Position numbers and translations under genes: made by a program. DNA of 64,000 bases from NCBI RefSeq assembly GCF_025460805.1, contig NZ_JAMXFJ010000015.1, positions 80,825-144,824 on the forward strand, given 5' to 3'. Below are positions 7,657 to 15,594 of this stretch, in pieces (the stretch's first letter is position 1; each line of letters opens with the position of its first letter). Below the pieces are notes generated by a model, which saw nothing but the letters and a program-made list of their open reading frames with translations, did not search any database and had not been told where the DNA came from. This DNA comes from Microvirga sesbaniae. Its GTDB lineage: Bacteria > Pseudomonadota > Alphaproteobacteria > Rhizobiales > Beijerinckiaceae.

Positions 7657-8814
7657 TCATGCGGCGAAGTAGGAATCCAGCACCTTGCGGTAAATCGTTG
7701 CGAGACGATCCAAGTCGGCCACGGCCACCCGCTCGTCGATCTGGTGCATGGTCTGTCCGACGAGGCCGAACTCGACGACCGGGCAATGTTTCACAATGAA
7801 GCGAGCGTCCGACGTGCCGCCCGTGGTGGACAGTTTCGGCTGCGAGCCGGTCGCAGCCTTGATGGCGTCGGCGACGAAGCCCACGAAGTCGTTCGGCGGC
7901 GTCAGGAAAGCGACCGCATTGGTCGGCTCGACCGTCAGGGCGTAGCGCACCGTGTTGCCGGCGGCCTCGCGCAGGCGGCGCTCGATGTCCGCCTCCAGGC
8001 TGTGCGGGGTCCAGAGGTCGTTGAAGCGGACGTTGAAGGTGGCCCGCGCCTCGGCCGGAATCACGTTGGCCGCCGGGTTGCCCACGTCGACGGTGGTCAC
8101 CTCCAGGTTCGAGGCGTCGAAATGCTCCGTGCCCCGGTCGAGCGGCTCCTTCAGAAGCCCCTCGAGCAGGCGCATCATCCCGGGGATGGGATTGTCCGCC
8201 AGGTGCGGATAGGCCACGTGCCCCTGCTTGCCCTCGACGACGATCCGGCCCGTGAGCGACCCGCGCCGACCGATCTTGATCATGTCGCCGAGCTGGTTCG
8301 GATTGGTCGGCTCGCCGAGGATGCAATGGTCGAACCGCTCGCCGCGGCCCTTCGCCCATTCGAGGAGCTTCACCGTGCCGTTGACGGCCGGCCCCTCCTC
8401 GTCTCCCGTGATCAGGAAGCCGATGGAGCCCGTGAAGTCCGGGTTCGCCCGGATGAAATCGAGCGCCGCCGCCATCATGCAGGCGATGCCGCCTTTCATG
8501 TCGACCGCGCCGCGCCCATAGAGCTCGCCGCCGTGGATCTCGCCGCCGAACGGATCGTATTGCCACCGGCTCGCATCGCCGGGCGGCACCACGTCGGTAT
8601 GTCCGGCGAAGAGCAGATAGGGCTCACCCGTGCCGTAGCGGGCATAGAGGTTTTCCACATCCGGCGTCCCGGGTTCGGAGAACACCGGACGATGGACCTC
8701 GAAGCCCGCCTCCTTGAGCACGCCTTCGATGAAGGCGAGCGCCCCGCCCTCCTCCGGAGTCACGGAGGGGCAACGGAGGAGCGATTGGGCCAGGGACAGC
8801 GGCGAGCGTTCCAT
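7657..8814 (-). CDS. dapE: Succinyl-diaminopimelate desuccinylase
   Basis: Hydrolyses N-succinyl-LL-diaminopimelate in the lysine/meso-DAP pathway. The 385-residue M20-family dizinc enzyme has GHTDVVPPGD at 71-80 (ligand His72), GRGAVDMKGG at 100-109 (bridging Asp105), TGDEEGPA at 137-144 (catalytic and ligand Glu139/Glu140), and a GGTSDAR motif near the C-terminus. It begins 4 nt after the dapD stop, so the two form an operon. The succinylated branch supplies DAP for peptidoglycan as well as lysine. Confidence 0.96.
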   Translation of the reverse strand: MERSPLSLAQSLLRCPSVTPEEGGALAFIEGVLKEAGFEVHRPVFSEPGTPDVENLYARYGTGEPYLLFAGHTDVVPPGDASRWQYDPFGGEIHGGELYGRGAVDMKGGIACMMAAALDFIRANPDFTGSIGFLITGDEEGPAVNGTVKLLEWAKGRGERFDHCILGEPTNPNQLGDMIKIGRRGSLTGRIVVEGKQGHVAYPHLADNPIPGMMRLLEGLLKEPLDRGTEHFDASNLEVTTVDVGNPAANVIPAEARATFNVRFNDLWTPHSLEADIERRLREAAGNTVRYALTVEPTNAVAFLTPPNDFVGFVADAIKAATGSQPKLSTTGGTSDARFIVKHCPVVEFGLVGQTMHQIDERVAVADLDRLATIYRKVLDSYFAA

Positions 8815-8818
8815 CGGA

Positions 8819-9661
8819 TCAGTCCCGCAACAGCTCGTTGATCCCCGTCTTGGCCCGGGTCTGCGCGTCGACGCGCTTCACGATCACCGCGCAATAGAGG
8901 GATGGGCCCGGGGTGCCGTCCGGGAGCGGCTTGCCGGGCAGCGAGCCTGGAACGACGACCGAATACGGCGGCACGCGGCCGACGAAGACCTCGCCGGTGG
9001 TGCGGTCGATGATCTTGGTCGAGGCCGAGATGAACACGCCCATGGAGAGCACCGAGCCCTCGCCCACGATCACGCCTTCCACCACCTCGGAGCGGGCCCC
9101 GATGAAGCAGTTGTCCTCGATGATGGTCGGATTGGCCTGGAGCGGCTCCAGCACGCCGCCGATCCCGACACCGCCGGAGAGGTGCACGTTCTTGCCGATC
9201 TGCGCGCAGGAGCCGACCGTCGCCCAGGTGTCGACCATGGTGCCCTCGTCCACATAGGCGCCGAGATTGACGAAGGACGGCATCAGCACCACGCCGGGCG
9301 CCACATAGGCGCCGCGGCGCACGGTGCAGTTCGGAACGGCCCGGAAGCCCGCCGCCTTGAACTCGGCCTCGGACCAGCCGTCGAACTTGGACGGCACCTT
9401 GTCCCACCAGACCGCGTTGCCGGGGCCGCCCTTGATGATGCCCATGTCGTTGAGGCGGAAGGACAGAAGCACCGCCTTCTTCAGCCATTGATGCACCTGC
9501 CACTCGCCGCCGGTCTTCTCGGCCACCCGGGCCTTGCCGGAATCGAGAAGGTTCATCGATTCCTCGACGGCCTCGCGCACGGCGCCCGTGGTGGACGGGC
9601 TCACATGGGCCCGGTCCTCCCAGGCGGCGTCGATGGTACGGGCGAGATCAGCGGCGGACAT
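8819..9661 (-). CDS. dapD: Tetrahydrodipicolinate N-succinyltransferase
   Basis: Transfers succinyl from succinyl-CoA to tetrahydrodipicolinate, the entry step of the succinylase branch of DAP/lysine synthesis. The 280-residue protein has an N-terminal helical domain followed by a left-handed beta-helix of hexapeptide repeats (about 105-230, e.g. VNLGAYVDEGTMVDTWATVG) and the usual C-terminal strand region. The ATG at 9661 was used; an in-frame TTG two codons upstream is less likely. It heads the dapDE pair. Confidence 0.96.
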   Translation of the reverse strand: MSAADLARTIDAAWEDRAHVSPSTTGAVREAVEESMNLLDSGKARVAEKTGGEWQVHQWLKKAVLLSFRLNDMGIIKGGPGNAVWWDKVPSKFDGWSEAEFKAAGFRAVPNCTVRRGAYVAPGVVLMPSFVNLGAYVDEGTMVDTWATVGSCAQIGKNVHLSGGVGIGGVLEPLQANPTIIEDNCFIGARSEVVEGVIVGEGSVLSMGVFISASTKIIDRTTGEVFVGRVPPYSVVVPGSLPGKPLPDGTPGPSLYCAVIVKRVDAQTRAKTGINELLRD

Positions 9662-9786
9662 GGGCAACTCGGGGCAAGGGGTTTCGTTGCCGCCTGATTA
9701 GCAACGGCGCCCGCACCTGTCACGTCATCATATGCCGCTCACGTGAGAGCCGACATTGTCCGGCCGCCGGGGATGACACCCTCTCA

Positions 9787-9876
9787 CGTCATGGCCGGAC
9801 TTGTTCCGGCCATCCCGATGAGGAAAAACGCAGCGTCTCAATCGATCGAGATCACCGGCACGGGGCCGGTGATGAC
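9787..9876 (+). repeat. Bipartite cloverleaf repeat, copy 3
   Basis: CGTCAT/ATGAC ends. GGCC arm GGCCGGACTTGTTCCGGCC, then ATCCCGAT, a spacer of about 30 nt, and ACC arm CACCGGCACGGGGCCGGTG. The right half of the central stem is partly eroded (AGAT for GGGAT). It sits between recR and dapD and nothing else of note is seen in that 238-nt gap. Confidence 0.9.
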
Positions 9877-9899
9877 ATTGGGGACGATTCAGGCTCGCC

Positions 9900-10505
9900 T
9901 CAGAACGACGTGCGCTGCCGGATCGCCGCCGAGAGCGTGCCCTCGTCGAGATAGTCGAGCTCGCCGCCGACCGGCACCCCGTGGGCGAGCTTCGTGACCT
10001 TCACGGGCAGATGCGCGAGAAGCTCGGTGATGTAATGGGCCGTGGTCTGGCCGTCCACGGTGGCATTCAGGGCCAGGATGACCTCCGAGACGCCGGGCTC
10101 CGAGGCCCGGGCGACGAGGCGCTCCAGGTTCAGGTGCTCGGGCCGCACGCCGTCCAGCGGCGAGAGGACGCCGCCGAGCACGTGGTAGCGGGCGTTGATC
10201 GCCCCGGAACGCTCCAGCGCCCAGAGATCCGACACATCCTCCACGACCACCAGGATGGAGGGATCGCGCTTGGCGTCCCGGCAGATGGTGCAGGGATCCG
10301 ACGTATCGACGTTGCCGCAGGACGAGCACACGACGATGCGCTCGTTGGCGATGCGCATGGCATCGCTCAGCGGGTTGAGCAGCGTCTCGCGCTTCTTGAT
10401 GAGATGGAGCGCCGCGCGCCTGGCGGAGCGCGGCCCCAGGCCCGGGAGACGGGCGAGGAGCTGGATCAGGCGCTCGATCTCAGGACCGGCAACGTGCTGG
10501 GCCAT
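9900..10505 (-). CDS. recR: Recombination mediator RecR
   Basis: Works with RecO and RecF to load RecA on gapped DNA. The 201-residue protein has the helix-hairpin-helix LARLPGLGPRSARRAALHLI, a zinc finger with Cys60, Cys63, Cys72 and Cys75, and a Toprim segment starting ILVVVEDVSDLWALE. It is the last gene of dnaX-ybaB-recR, 72 nt after ybaB, an arrangement common to many bacteria. Confidence 0.96.
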   Translation of the reverse strand: MAQHVAGPEIERLIQLLARLPGLGPRSARRAALHLIKKRETLLNPLSDAMRIANERIVVCSSCGNVDTSDPCTICRDAKRDPSILVVVEDVSDLWALERSGAINARYHVLGGVLSPLDGVRPEHLNLERLVARASEPGVSEVILALNATVDGQTTAHYITELLAHLPVKVTKLAHGVPVGGELDYLDEGTLSAAIRQRTSF

Positions 10506-10577
10506 TCAGGTTCTCTTCGTTGTATCGCATCGCCCGATGCGAAGAGCCGGCATCCGCGTCTTCGCGCGATGCTCTGC

Positions 10578-10898
10578 TCAGAACAGCTTCAGGCCGGGCG
10601 GCAGGGGCAGGCCCTTGGTAAGGCTCTCCATGCGTTCCTGGGCGGCCCGGTCGGCCTTGCCGCGGGCATCGTTCATGGCCGCCACGATGAGATCCTCCAG
10701 GATCTCCTTCTCGTCGGGGTTCATGAGCGAGGGATCGATATTGATCGACTTGAGGCTGCCCTTGCCGGTGACCTTCACGGTCACGACGCCGCCGCCGGCG
10801 GTGCCGTCGACCTCGAGGGTGTCGAGCTCGGCCTGGGCGTCCTGCAGCTTCTGCTGCATGGCCTGAGCCTGCTTCATCAGTCCCATGATGTCCTTCAT
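10578..10898 (-). CDS. ybaB: YbaB/EbfC nucleoid-associated protein
   Basis: A 106-residue DNA-binding protein of the YbaB/EbfC family. It starts KDIMGLMKQAQAMQQKLQ, the long amphipathic helix typical of the family, followed by a GGGVVTVKVTGKG strand pair and a C-terminal helix. Members bind DNA as dimers and affect nucleoid organisation and gene expression; a direct link to recombination with RecR is proposed but unproven. It lies 15 nt after dnaX and before recR. Confidence 0.93.
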   Translation of the reverse strand: MKDIMGLMKQAQAMQQKLQDAQAELDTLEVDGTAGGGVVTVKVTGKGSLKSINIDPSLMNPDEKEILEDLIVAAMNDARGKADRAAQERMESLTKGLPLPPGLKLF

Positions 10899-10913
10899 GA
10901 CCGTATCCTCGCG

Positions 10914-12746
10914 TTAGAACAGATCGTCGTCTTCTTCGGTCTCGTGGGCGGCCAGGGCATCGGCCTCGCCGAGGATCTCCGTTTCCGCATCCTCGCCGGC
11001 CTTCTCCGCCCGCTCGATCACGTTCACGATCTGCGCGCCGGGAAACTTCGTCAGCACCGCCTGGACCAGGGGATGGTTGGCCGCGCCCTCGCGGCGTTCG
11101 CGCTCCGCCGCGACCGCCTTCTCGTGCAGGGTCTGGCCGCCGTCCTCGGACGACAGGGCCACCATCCAGCGCTCGCCCGTCCATTGCTGGAGCGCGCGGG
11201 TGAGGTCGTTGGCGATGGTGCGGCTGCCGGTCTCGGTGAGGCTGAGCTCGATGCGCCCCTCCTCGAAGCGCACGAGGCGCACGTCCCGTTCGAGCTGCGC
11301 CTTGAGCACGATCTCGCGCTTCTCGCCGGCGAGCGCCACCACGTCCTCGAACCGGCGAAGCCGCATGGTCGGCTCGGTCTGCGCAGCCTGCGGGCGCGGC
11401 TGCGGGTGCGGCTGGGACGTGGCCAGCGCCATGGAGCCGGAGGTGGCGGGACCGGACGGCCTGGGTGCCGGCGGGGACGGGCCGCCTGCGGGAACGGGCG
11501 CGCCGTCCTTGAGGGCGCGCAGGGCCTCGTCGGGCGTCGGCAGGTCGGCCGCATAGGCGAGGCGCACGATCACCATCTCGGCGGCCGCGATGGGACGGTT
11601 CGACGCCTGCACCTCGGGAATGCCCTTCAGGAGGATCTGCCAGGCGCGGGACAGGGTGCGCACCGAGAGCTTCCGGGCGTAATCCATGCCGCGGGTCCGC
11701 TCGATCTCGGAGAGAGCGGGATCCTTGGCCGCCTCGGCGATCAGCTTGAGCCGGGTGACCACGTGCGAGAAGGCCGCGAGATCGGACAGGATCACGGCCG
11801 GATCGGCGCCCGCATCGTATTGCGCGCGCAGCCCCGCGAAGGCCGCCGGCACGTCGCCGCGCATCACGGCCTCGAACAGGTCGATGACCTGGGTGCGGTC
11901 CGCCAGACCCAGCATGTCGCGCACGGTGTCGGGCGTCACCACGCCGGCCCCGTGGGCGATCGCCTGGTCCATGAGCGAGAGCGAATCGCGCGCCGAGCCT
12001 TCCGCCGCGCGGGCGATGGCGGCAAGCGCCTCCGGGTCCGCCTGCACGGCCTCGGCGGCGCAGATGCGGCCCAGATGGGCCACGAGCTTGTCGGCCTCGA
12101 TGCGGCGCAGGTCGAAGCGCTGGCAGCGGGACAGGATCGTGACCGGAACCTTGCGGATCTCCGTGGTGGCGAAGATGAATTTCGCGTGCGGCGGCGGCTC
12201 CTCGAGCGTCTTCAGGAAGGCGTTGAACGCCTTCTCGGAGAGCATGTGGACCTCGTCGATGATGTAGACCTTGTAGCGCGCCGAGACCGGCGAATAGCGG
12301 ATGCCGTCGATGATCTGGCGGACGTCGTCGATGCCCGTATGCGAGGCCGCGTCCATCTCCAGCACGTCCACGTGCCGCGATTCCATGATCGCCTGGCAGT
12401 GGACGCCGAACTCCGGCATGTGGATGGTGGGCGCGCCGGAACCGTCCTGCCTCTGGTAGTTGAGGCCGCGGGCCAGGATGCGGGCCGTGGTGGTCTTGCC
12501 GACGCCGCGGACGCCGGTCAGCATCCAGGCCTGCGGGATGCGCCCGGTCTCGAAGGCGTTCGAGAGGGTGCGCACCATCGCCTCCTGGCCGATCAGGTCG
12601 TCGAAGGTCTTGGGGCGGTATTTGCGGGCAAGGACGCGATAGGGGGAAGCCGGCGCCGTGGAAGCAGCCGCGGGAGCGGGCGCGGCGGGGAAGCCCGGCA
12701 GGGCCGGCTCGTCATTCAGGGGCGTGCCGGCTGTGGTATCGTCCAT
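10914..12746 (-). CDS. dnaX: DNA polymerase III subunit gamma/tau
   Basis: Clamp-loader ATPase of the replisome, 610 residues. After a 35-residue Ala/Pro-rich lead comes VLARKYRPKTFDDLIGQE, Walker A GVRGVGKT at 78-85, Walker B with IIDEVHML at 162-169, and the arginine-finger segment TILSRCQRFD. The C-terminal third has a proline-rich linker and a tau-like domain. Between Walker A and MDAASHTGID only one cysteine (His-Cys117-Gln) remains where E. coli DnaX has a four-cysteine zinc module. The start at 12746 lies 30 nt beyond the SRP RNA 3' end, so dnaX may be served by the same promoter. No obvious slippery heptamer was noticed. Confidence 0.95.
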   Translation of the reverse strand: MDDTTAGTPLNDEPALPGFPAAPAPAAASTAPASPYRVLARKYRPKTFDDLIGQEAMVRTLSNAFETGRIPQAWMLTGVRGVGKTTTARILARGLNYQRQDGSGAPTIHMPEFGVHCQAIMESRHVDVLEMDAASHTGIDDVRQIIDGIRYSPVSARYKVYIIDEVHMLSEKAFNAFLKTLEEPPPHAKFIFATTEIRKVPVTILSRCQRFDLRRIEADKLVAHLGRICAAEAVQADPEALAAIARAAEGSARDSLSLMDQAIAHGAGVVTPDTVRDMLGLADRTQVIDLFEAVMRGDVPAAFAGLRAQYDAGADPAVILSDLAAFSHVVTRLKLIAEAAKDPALSEIERTRGMDYARKLSVRTLSRAWQILLKGIPEVQASNRPIAAAEMVIVRLAYAADLPTPDEALRALKDGAPVPAGGPSPPAPRPSGPATSGSMALATSQPHPQPRPQAAQTEPTMRLRRFEDVVALAGEKREIVLKAQLERDVRLVRFEEGRIELSLTETGSRTIANDLTRALQQWTGERWMVALSSEDGGQTLHEKAVAAERERREGAANHPLVQAVLTKFPGAQIVNVIERAEKAGEDAETEILGEADALAAHETEEDDDLF

Positions 12747-12776
12747 CGACTGCAAGGCTTCGGAGAAATTTTTATG

Positions 12777-12876
12777 GGTGGGAGGCTGGACGAAGACCCG
12801 TTCGGTCTCGTTAGGGCTGCTTCCTTCCGGACCTGACCCGGTTGGCGAGTGAGACGTCCCTCGCCAACCTCCCACC
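12777..12876 (-). ncRNA. ffs: 4.5S signal recognition particle RNA (small bacterial type)
   Basis: RNA of the signal recognition particle, partner of Ffh, guiding membrane-protein ribosomes to the membrane. The minus strand contains the conserved domain IV core GGTCAGGTCCGGAAGGAAGC with the GGAA tetraloop and asymmetric internal loop, then AGCC. The ends pair: GGTGGGAGG at the 5' end (from 12876) with CCTCCCACC at the 3' end (to 12777), giving a 100-nt hairpin RNA. The location directly upstream of dnaX is usual in alphaproteobacteria. Ends are inferred from pairing, plus or minus a few bases. Confidence 0.95.
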
Positions 12877-12879
12877 GGC

Positions 12880-12908
12880 TATATGGGCGTATCGGCGGCG
12901 AAACGCAA
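12880..12908 (-). promoter_or_regulatory. Sigma-70-type promoter of ffs
   Basis: On the minus strand TTGCGT (12908-12903), a 17-nt spacer and CATATA (12885-12880) stand 3 nt before the predicted RNA 5' end at 12876. The fit in spacing to an independently defined RNA end makes this one of the better-supported promoters in the window, although the -10 is unusually close to the inferred +1. Confidence 0.65.
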
Positions 12909-13017
12909 GTTGGAAACGAGGCCCCAGGTCCGGTCATCCCCGCTCTCCACCGGGCGCTTCCGGACGGAGCCGAGGAACCAGGCTGACACGAAGCCGCGGG
13001 CTCGGTTACATAGCCCC

Positions 13018-13428
13018 ATGACATTCACGCTCGATTCCCGCCTCGCAGGCGACACCATCCCGGTCGGGGACCTCTCCCTCTCGTCGGTCCTGCTTCTGAA
13101 CGACGCACGCTTTCCCTGGTTCGTGCTGGTGCCGCGCATCCCGGGGGCGAGCGAGCTCACGGACCTGTCGGAGGAGCAAGCCGTCCAGCTGATGCAGGAG
13201 ATCCGCATCGCCACCCGGGTCACGCTCGAACTCTCCAAACCCGACAAGGTGAACGTGGGAGCGCTGGGCAACATCGTGACGCAGCTTCACGTGCATGTGG
13301 TCGGGCGCTTCCGCTCCGATCCCGCCTGGCCAGGTCCCGTCTGGGGCCATGGCGCCCGCACGCCCTATCCCGACCACGCGGCGAGCGCCCTGATCGAGCG
13401 CGCCGCCACCCTCTTCGCGGCGGCCTGA
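13018..13428 (+). CDS. HIT-family protein
   Basis: A 136-residue histidine-triad nucleotide-binding protein. The signature QLHVHVVGR gives His-x-His-x, followed by basic residues rather than the third His of canonical HIT proteins; PWFVLVPR and the LGNIVTQLHVHV segment match a proteobacterial HIT branch. Likely a nucleotide hydrolase or transferase; substrate unknown. The start ATG at 13018 fits the homologous opening (TFTLDSRL). nudC follows after 4 nt, so two nucleotide-cleaving enzymes are probably co-expressed. Confidence 0.88.
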   Translation: MTFTLDSRLAGDTIPVGDLSLSSVLLLNDARFPWFVLVPRIPGASELTDLSEEQAVQLMQEIRIATRVTLELSKPDKVNVGALGNIVTQLHVHVVGRFRSDPAWPGPVWGHGARTPYPDHAASALIERAATLFAAA

Positions 13429-13432
13429 TCCC

Positions 13433-14335
13433 ATGACCCGACCCATCGCCTATATCTCGAACTCGCTCGTCCGCCACAGCGCCGAGCGGGACCCGGACGC
13501 CCTCGCCAAGGCGGCGCGCGATCCGCGCACCGCCATGATCCTCCTGGCGGGCGACCTGCCGGTCCTCCAGGCCGGCGAACCGGGCACGAGCCTTCTGCCG
13601 GCCTCGGTCCTGAGCCGCCTCCCGGCCCATCAGGAGCAGGTTTTTCTCGGAATTCTCGGCGAGCGACCGGTGGTCGCGACCCTGGCCGCGCCGGAGGCAG
13701 CCGAGCCGTTCCAGGACGATCCTGCCTTCGCGGTCGTGGATCTGCGCTCCATCGCGGTGCGCGGTCTCGTGCCGGCGGAGGAGCTCGGAATGCTCGCCAT
13801 GGCGAAGTCCCTGCTCGACTGGCACCGGCGCCACCGGTTCTGCGCCAATTGCGGGGCGCCGACGCAACCGGCCCAGGCGGGCTTCCGACGCGACTGCGCG
13901 GCCTGCGGGGCCCAGCATTTCCCCCGCACCGACCCGGTGGTGATCATGCTGATCACCCGGGGCGACAAGTGCCTCATGGGCCGCCAGCCGCGCTTCGCCG
14001 AGAAGATGTATTCCTGCCTGGCGGGCTTTCTGGAGCCGGGCGAGACCATCGAGGATGCGGTCCGGCGGGAGACGTTCGAGGAGGCCGGCATCCGGGTGGG
14101 CGCCGTGCGCTACCTGACGTCCCAGCCCTGGCCCTTTCCGTCCAACATCATGATCGGCTGCATCGGCGAGGCGCTCACCGACGAGATCGCCTTCGACGGC
14201 GAGGAGCTCGAGGATGCCCGCTGGTTCTCCAAGGACGACGTGAGGCTGATGCTGGAGGGCCGGCACGAGCACTTCGCCGCGCCCGCCCCCATCGCGATCG
14301 CGAACCACATCGTCCGGGAATGGGTGAAGGACTGA
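13433..14335 (+). CDS. nudC: NADH pyrophosphatase / NAD-cap hydrolase
   Basis: Cleaves NAD(H) to NMN(H) and AMP and, as shown for E. coli NudC, removes NAD caps from RNA. The 300-residue protein has a zinc ribbon with Cys137, Cys140, Cys155 and Cys158, a Nudix box spanning 198-220 (GFLEPGETIEDAV, then RRETFEEAGI), and the NADH-specific SQPWPFP motif at 230-236. It follows the HIT gene by 4 nt. Two repeat copies lie in the gap behind it. Confidence 0.96.
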   Translation: MTRPIAYISNSLVRHSAERDPDALAKAARDPRTAMILLAGDLPVLQAGEPGTSLLPASVLSRLPAHQEQVFLGILGERPVVATLAAPEAAEPFQDDPAFAVVDLRSIAVRGLVPAEELGMLAMAKSLLDWHRRHRFCANCGAPTQPAQAGFRRDCAACGAQHFPRTDPVVIMLITRGDKCLMGRQPRFAEKMYSCLAGFLEPGETIEDAVRRETFEEAGIRVGAVRYLTSQPWPFPSNIMIGCIGEALTDEIAFDGEELEDARWFSKDDVRLMLEGRHEHFAAPAPIAIANHIVREWVKD

Positions 14336-14374
14336 CGAGCCGCGCACCGCTCCGGACGGCCACTCTCCGCCCGT

Positions 14375-14463
14375 CGTCACCGGGCTCGTCCCGCGGGTCT
14401 CGATCCTTTGGACCGCCGCGCTTTTTTCGTATCGGGATGGCCGGCACAAGGCCGGCCATGACG
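14375..14463 (-). repeat. Bipartite cloverleaf repeat, copy 4
   Basis: First arm decayed ACC type (CACCGGGCTCGTCCCGCGG), second arm intact GGCC type (GGCCGGCACAAGGCCGGCC), then ATGACG. The right half ATCGGGAT of the central stem is intact. It is only 49 nt from copy 5 and in the same orientation. Confidence 0.85.
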
Positions 14464-14512
14464 TGGGTGGGTCGTGGGAAGGGGCGCGCCAAGGCGATGG
14501 TCACCCTCTCCC

Positions 14513-14603
14513 CGTCATCACCGGCCCTGTGCCGGTGATCCCGATCATGAGAAGCGCCGCGCCTCACCGCATCGGGATGGCCGGGACAAGCCCGGCCATG
14601 ACG
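14513..14603 (-). repeat. Bipartite cloverleaf repeat, copy 5
   Basis: A complete copy: CGTCAT, ACC arm CACCGGCCCTGTGCCGGTG, ATCCCGAT, 25-nt loop, ATCGGGAT, GGCC arm GGCCGGGACAAGCCCGGCC, ATGACG. It supplies the last codons and stop of the broken acetyltransferase gene on the minus strand. Confidence 0.92.
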
Positions 14604-14734
14604 GGATCGACGGAGAGGCCGGCGAGCGCCTCGGGGCTCAGGAAGTCCCTGTAGGATTCGCGCCACGCCTGGACGTGGACCCGGGCGATGCCGTCCACAT
14701 CCCCCTCGACCGCATCGCGGATGAGGATGCTCAT
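14564..14734 (-). pseudogene. GNAT acetyltransferase gene truncated by a repeat
   Basis: The minus-strand frame begins ATG at 14734, overlapping the pheA stop by 4 nt, and reads MSILIRDAVEGDVDGIARVH then VQAWRESYRDFLSPEALAGL, an unmistakable first 40-odd residues of a GNAT acetyltransferase (normally about 150-170 residues). After Ser-Val-Asp it runs into repeat copy 5 (VMAGLVPAIPMR) and stops at 14564. The acetyl-CoA-binding half is absent, and no remnant was recognised beyond the repeats. The 56-residue product should be inactive. It is a relic unless the short peptide has another use. Confidence 0.8.
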
Positions 14735-15585
14735 TCGGCGGCTTCCCGGATCTTCTCCCGGAACGGATCGGCCGGATAGACCCCGAGGATGCGCAGCTCG
14801 CGGGAGAAGAACTCCAGTTCCTCTAGGGCGCGCTTGAGGTTCGTCTCCTCGGGATGGCCGTCGACCTCGGCATAGAACTGGGTCGCCAGGAACTCGCCCT
14901 CGAGCATGTAGCTCTCGAGCTTCGTCATGTTGATGCCGTTGGTGGCGAAGCCGCCCAGCGCCTTGTAGAGCGCCGCCGGCAGGTTGCGGACCCGGAAGAC
15001 GAACGACGTGACCGTCGGCCCCTGCCCGACGGGCGCCCATTGCGGGGTCTTCGACAGGACGACGAACCGGGTGGTGTTGTGGGCCTCGTCCTCCACGTTT
15101 TCCGCCAGGATCTTCAGGCCGTAGATCTCGGCCGCCATGCGGGGCGAGAGCGACGCCCGGCTCGGGTCCTTCCACTCGGAGACCTCCCGGGCCGAGCCCG
15201 CCGTGTCGCCGGCCACGTGCGCCTTCAAGCCGAGCTTGCGGATGATCTTGCGACACTGGCCCAGCGCATGGACGTGGCTGTAGACCTCCTTGACCGTGCC
15301 GAGATCCGCACCCGGGATCGCCATGAGGTGGAAGTGGATCGGCAGGAAGTGCTCGCCGACGATATGCAGCCCGGAGGTCGGCAGCATATGGTGGATGTCG
15401 GCCACGCGCCCGGCGATCGAGTTCTCGATCGGGATCATGGCGAGGCCCGCCGGGCCTTCGTTGACGGCCGCCAGGGCGTCCTCGAAGGTCGGGCACGGGA
15501 GAGGCTCCCAGTCGGGACGCGCTTCCGAGCAGGCCGTGTGGGAATTGGCGCCGAGTTCACCCTGGAAAGAAATCAGCTTGCTCAT
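14731..15585 (-). CDS. pheA: Prephenate dehydratase
   Basis: Converts prephenate to phenylpyruvate for phenylalanine synthesis. The 284-residue stand-alone enzyme (no chorismate mutase part) has a PDT domain with NSIAGRV near 55-61 and the catalytic NTTRFVVL segment, followed by an ACT domain with KLESYMLEGEF for allosteric phenylalanine binding. It follows kdsB by 9 nt, and its stop overlaps the truncated GNAT frame by ATGA. Confidence 0.95.
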   Translation of the reverse strand: MSKLISFQGELGANSHTACSEARPDWEPLPCPTFEDALAAVNEGPAGLAMIPIENSIAGRVADIHHMLPTSGLHIVGEHFLPIHFHLMAIPGADLGTVKEVYSHVHALGQCRKIIRKLGLKAHVAGDTAGSAREVSEWKDPSRASLSPRMAAEIYGLKILAENVEDEAHNTTRFVVLSKTPQWAPVGQGPTVTSFVFRVRNLPAALYKALGGFATNGINMTKLESYMLEGEFLATQFYAEVDGHPEETNLKRALEELEFFSRELRILGVYPADPFREKIREAAE

Positions 15586-15594
15586 GATGGTCTC

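Noticed and set aside
9981..12836. A 951-codon open frame on the plus strand opposite recR, ybaB and dnaX
   Set aside because: It is the antisense shadow of three well-identified genes in high-GC DNA; its translation has no domain character.
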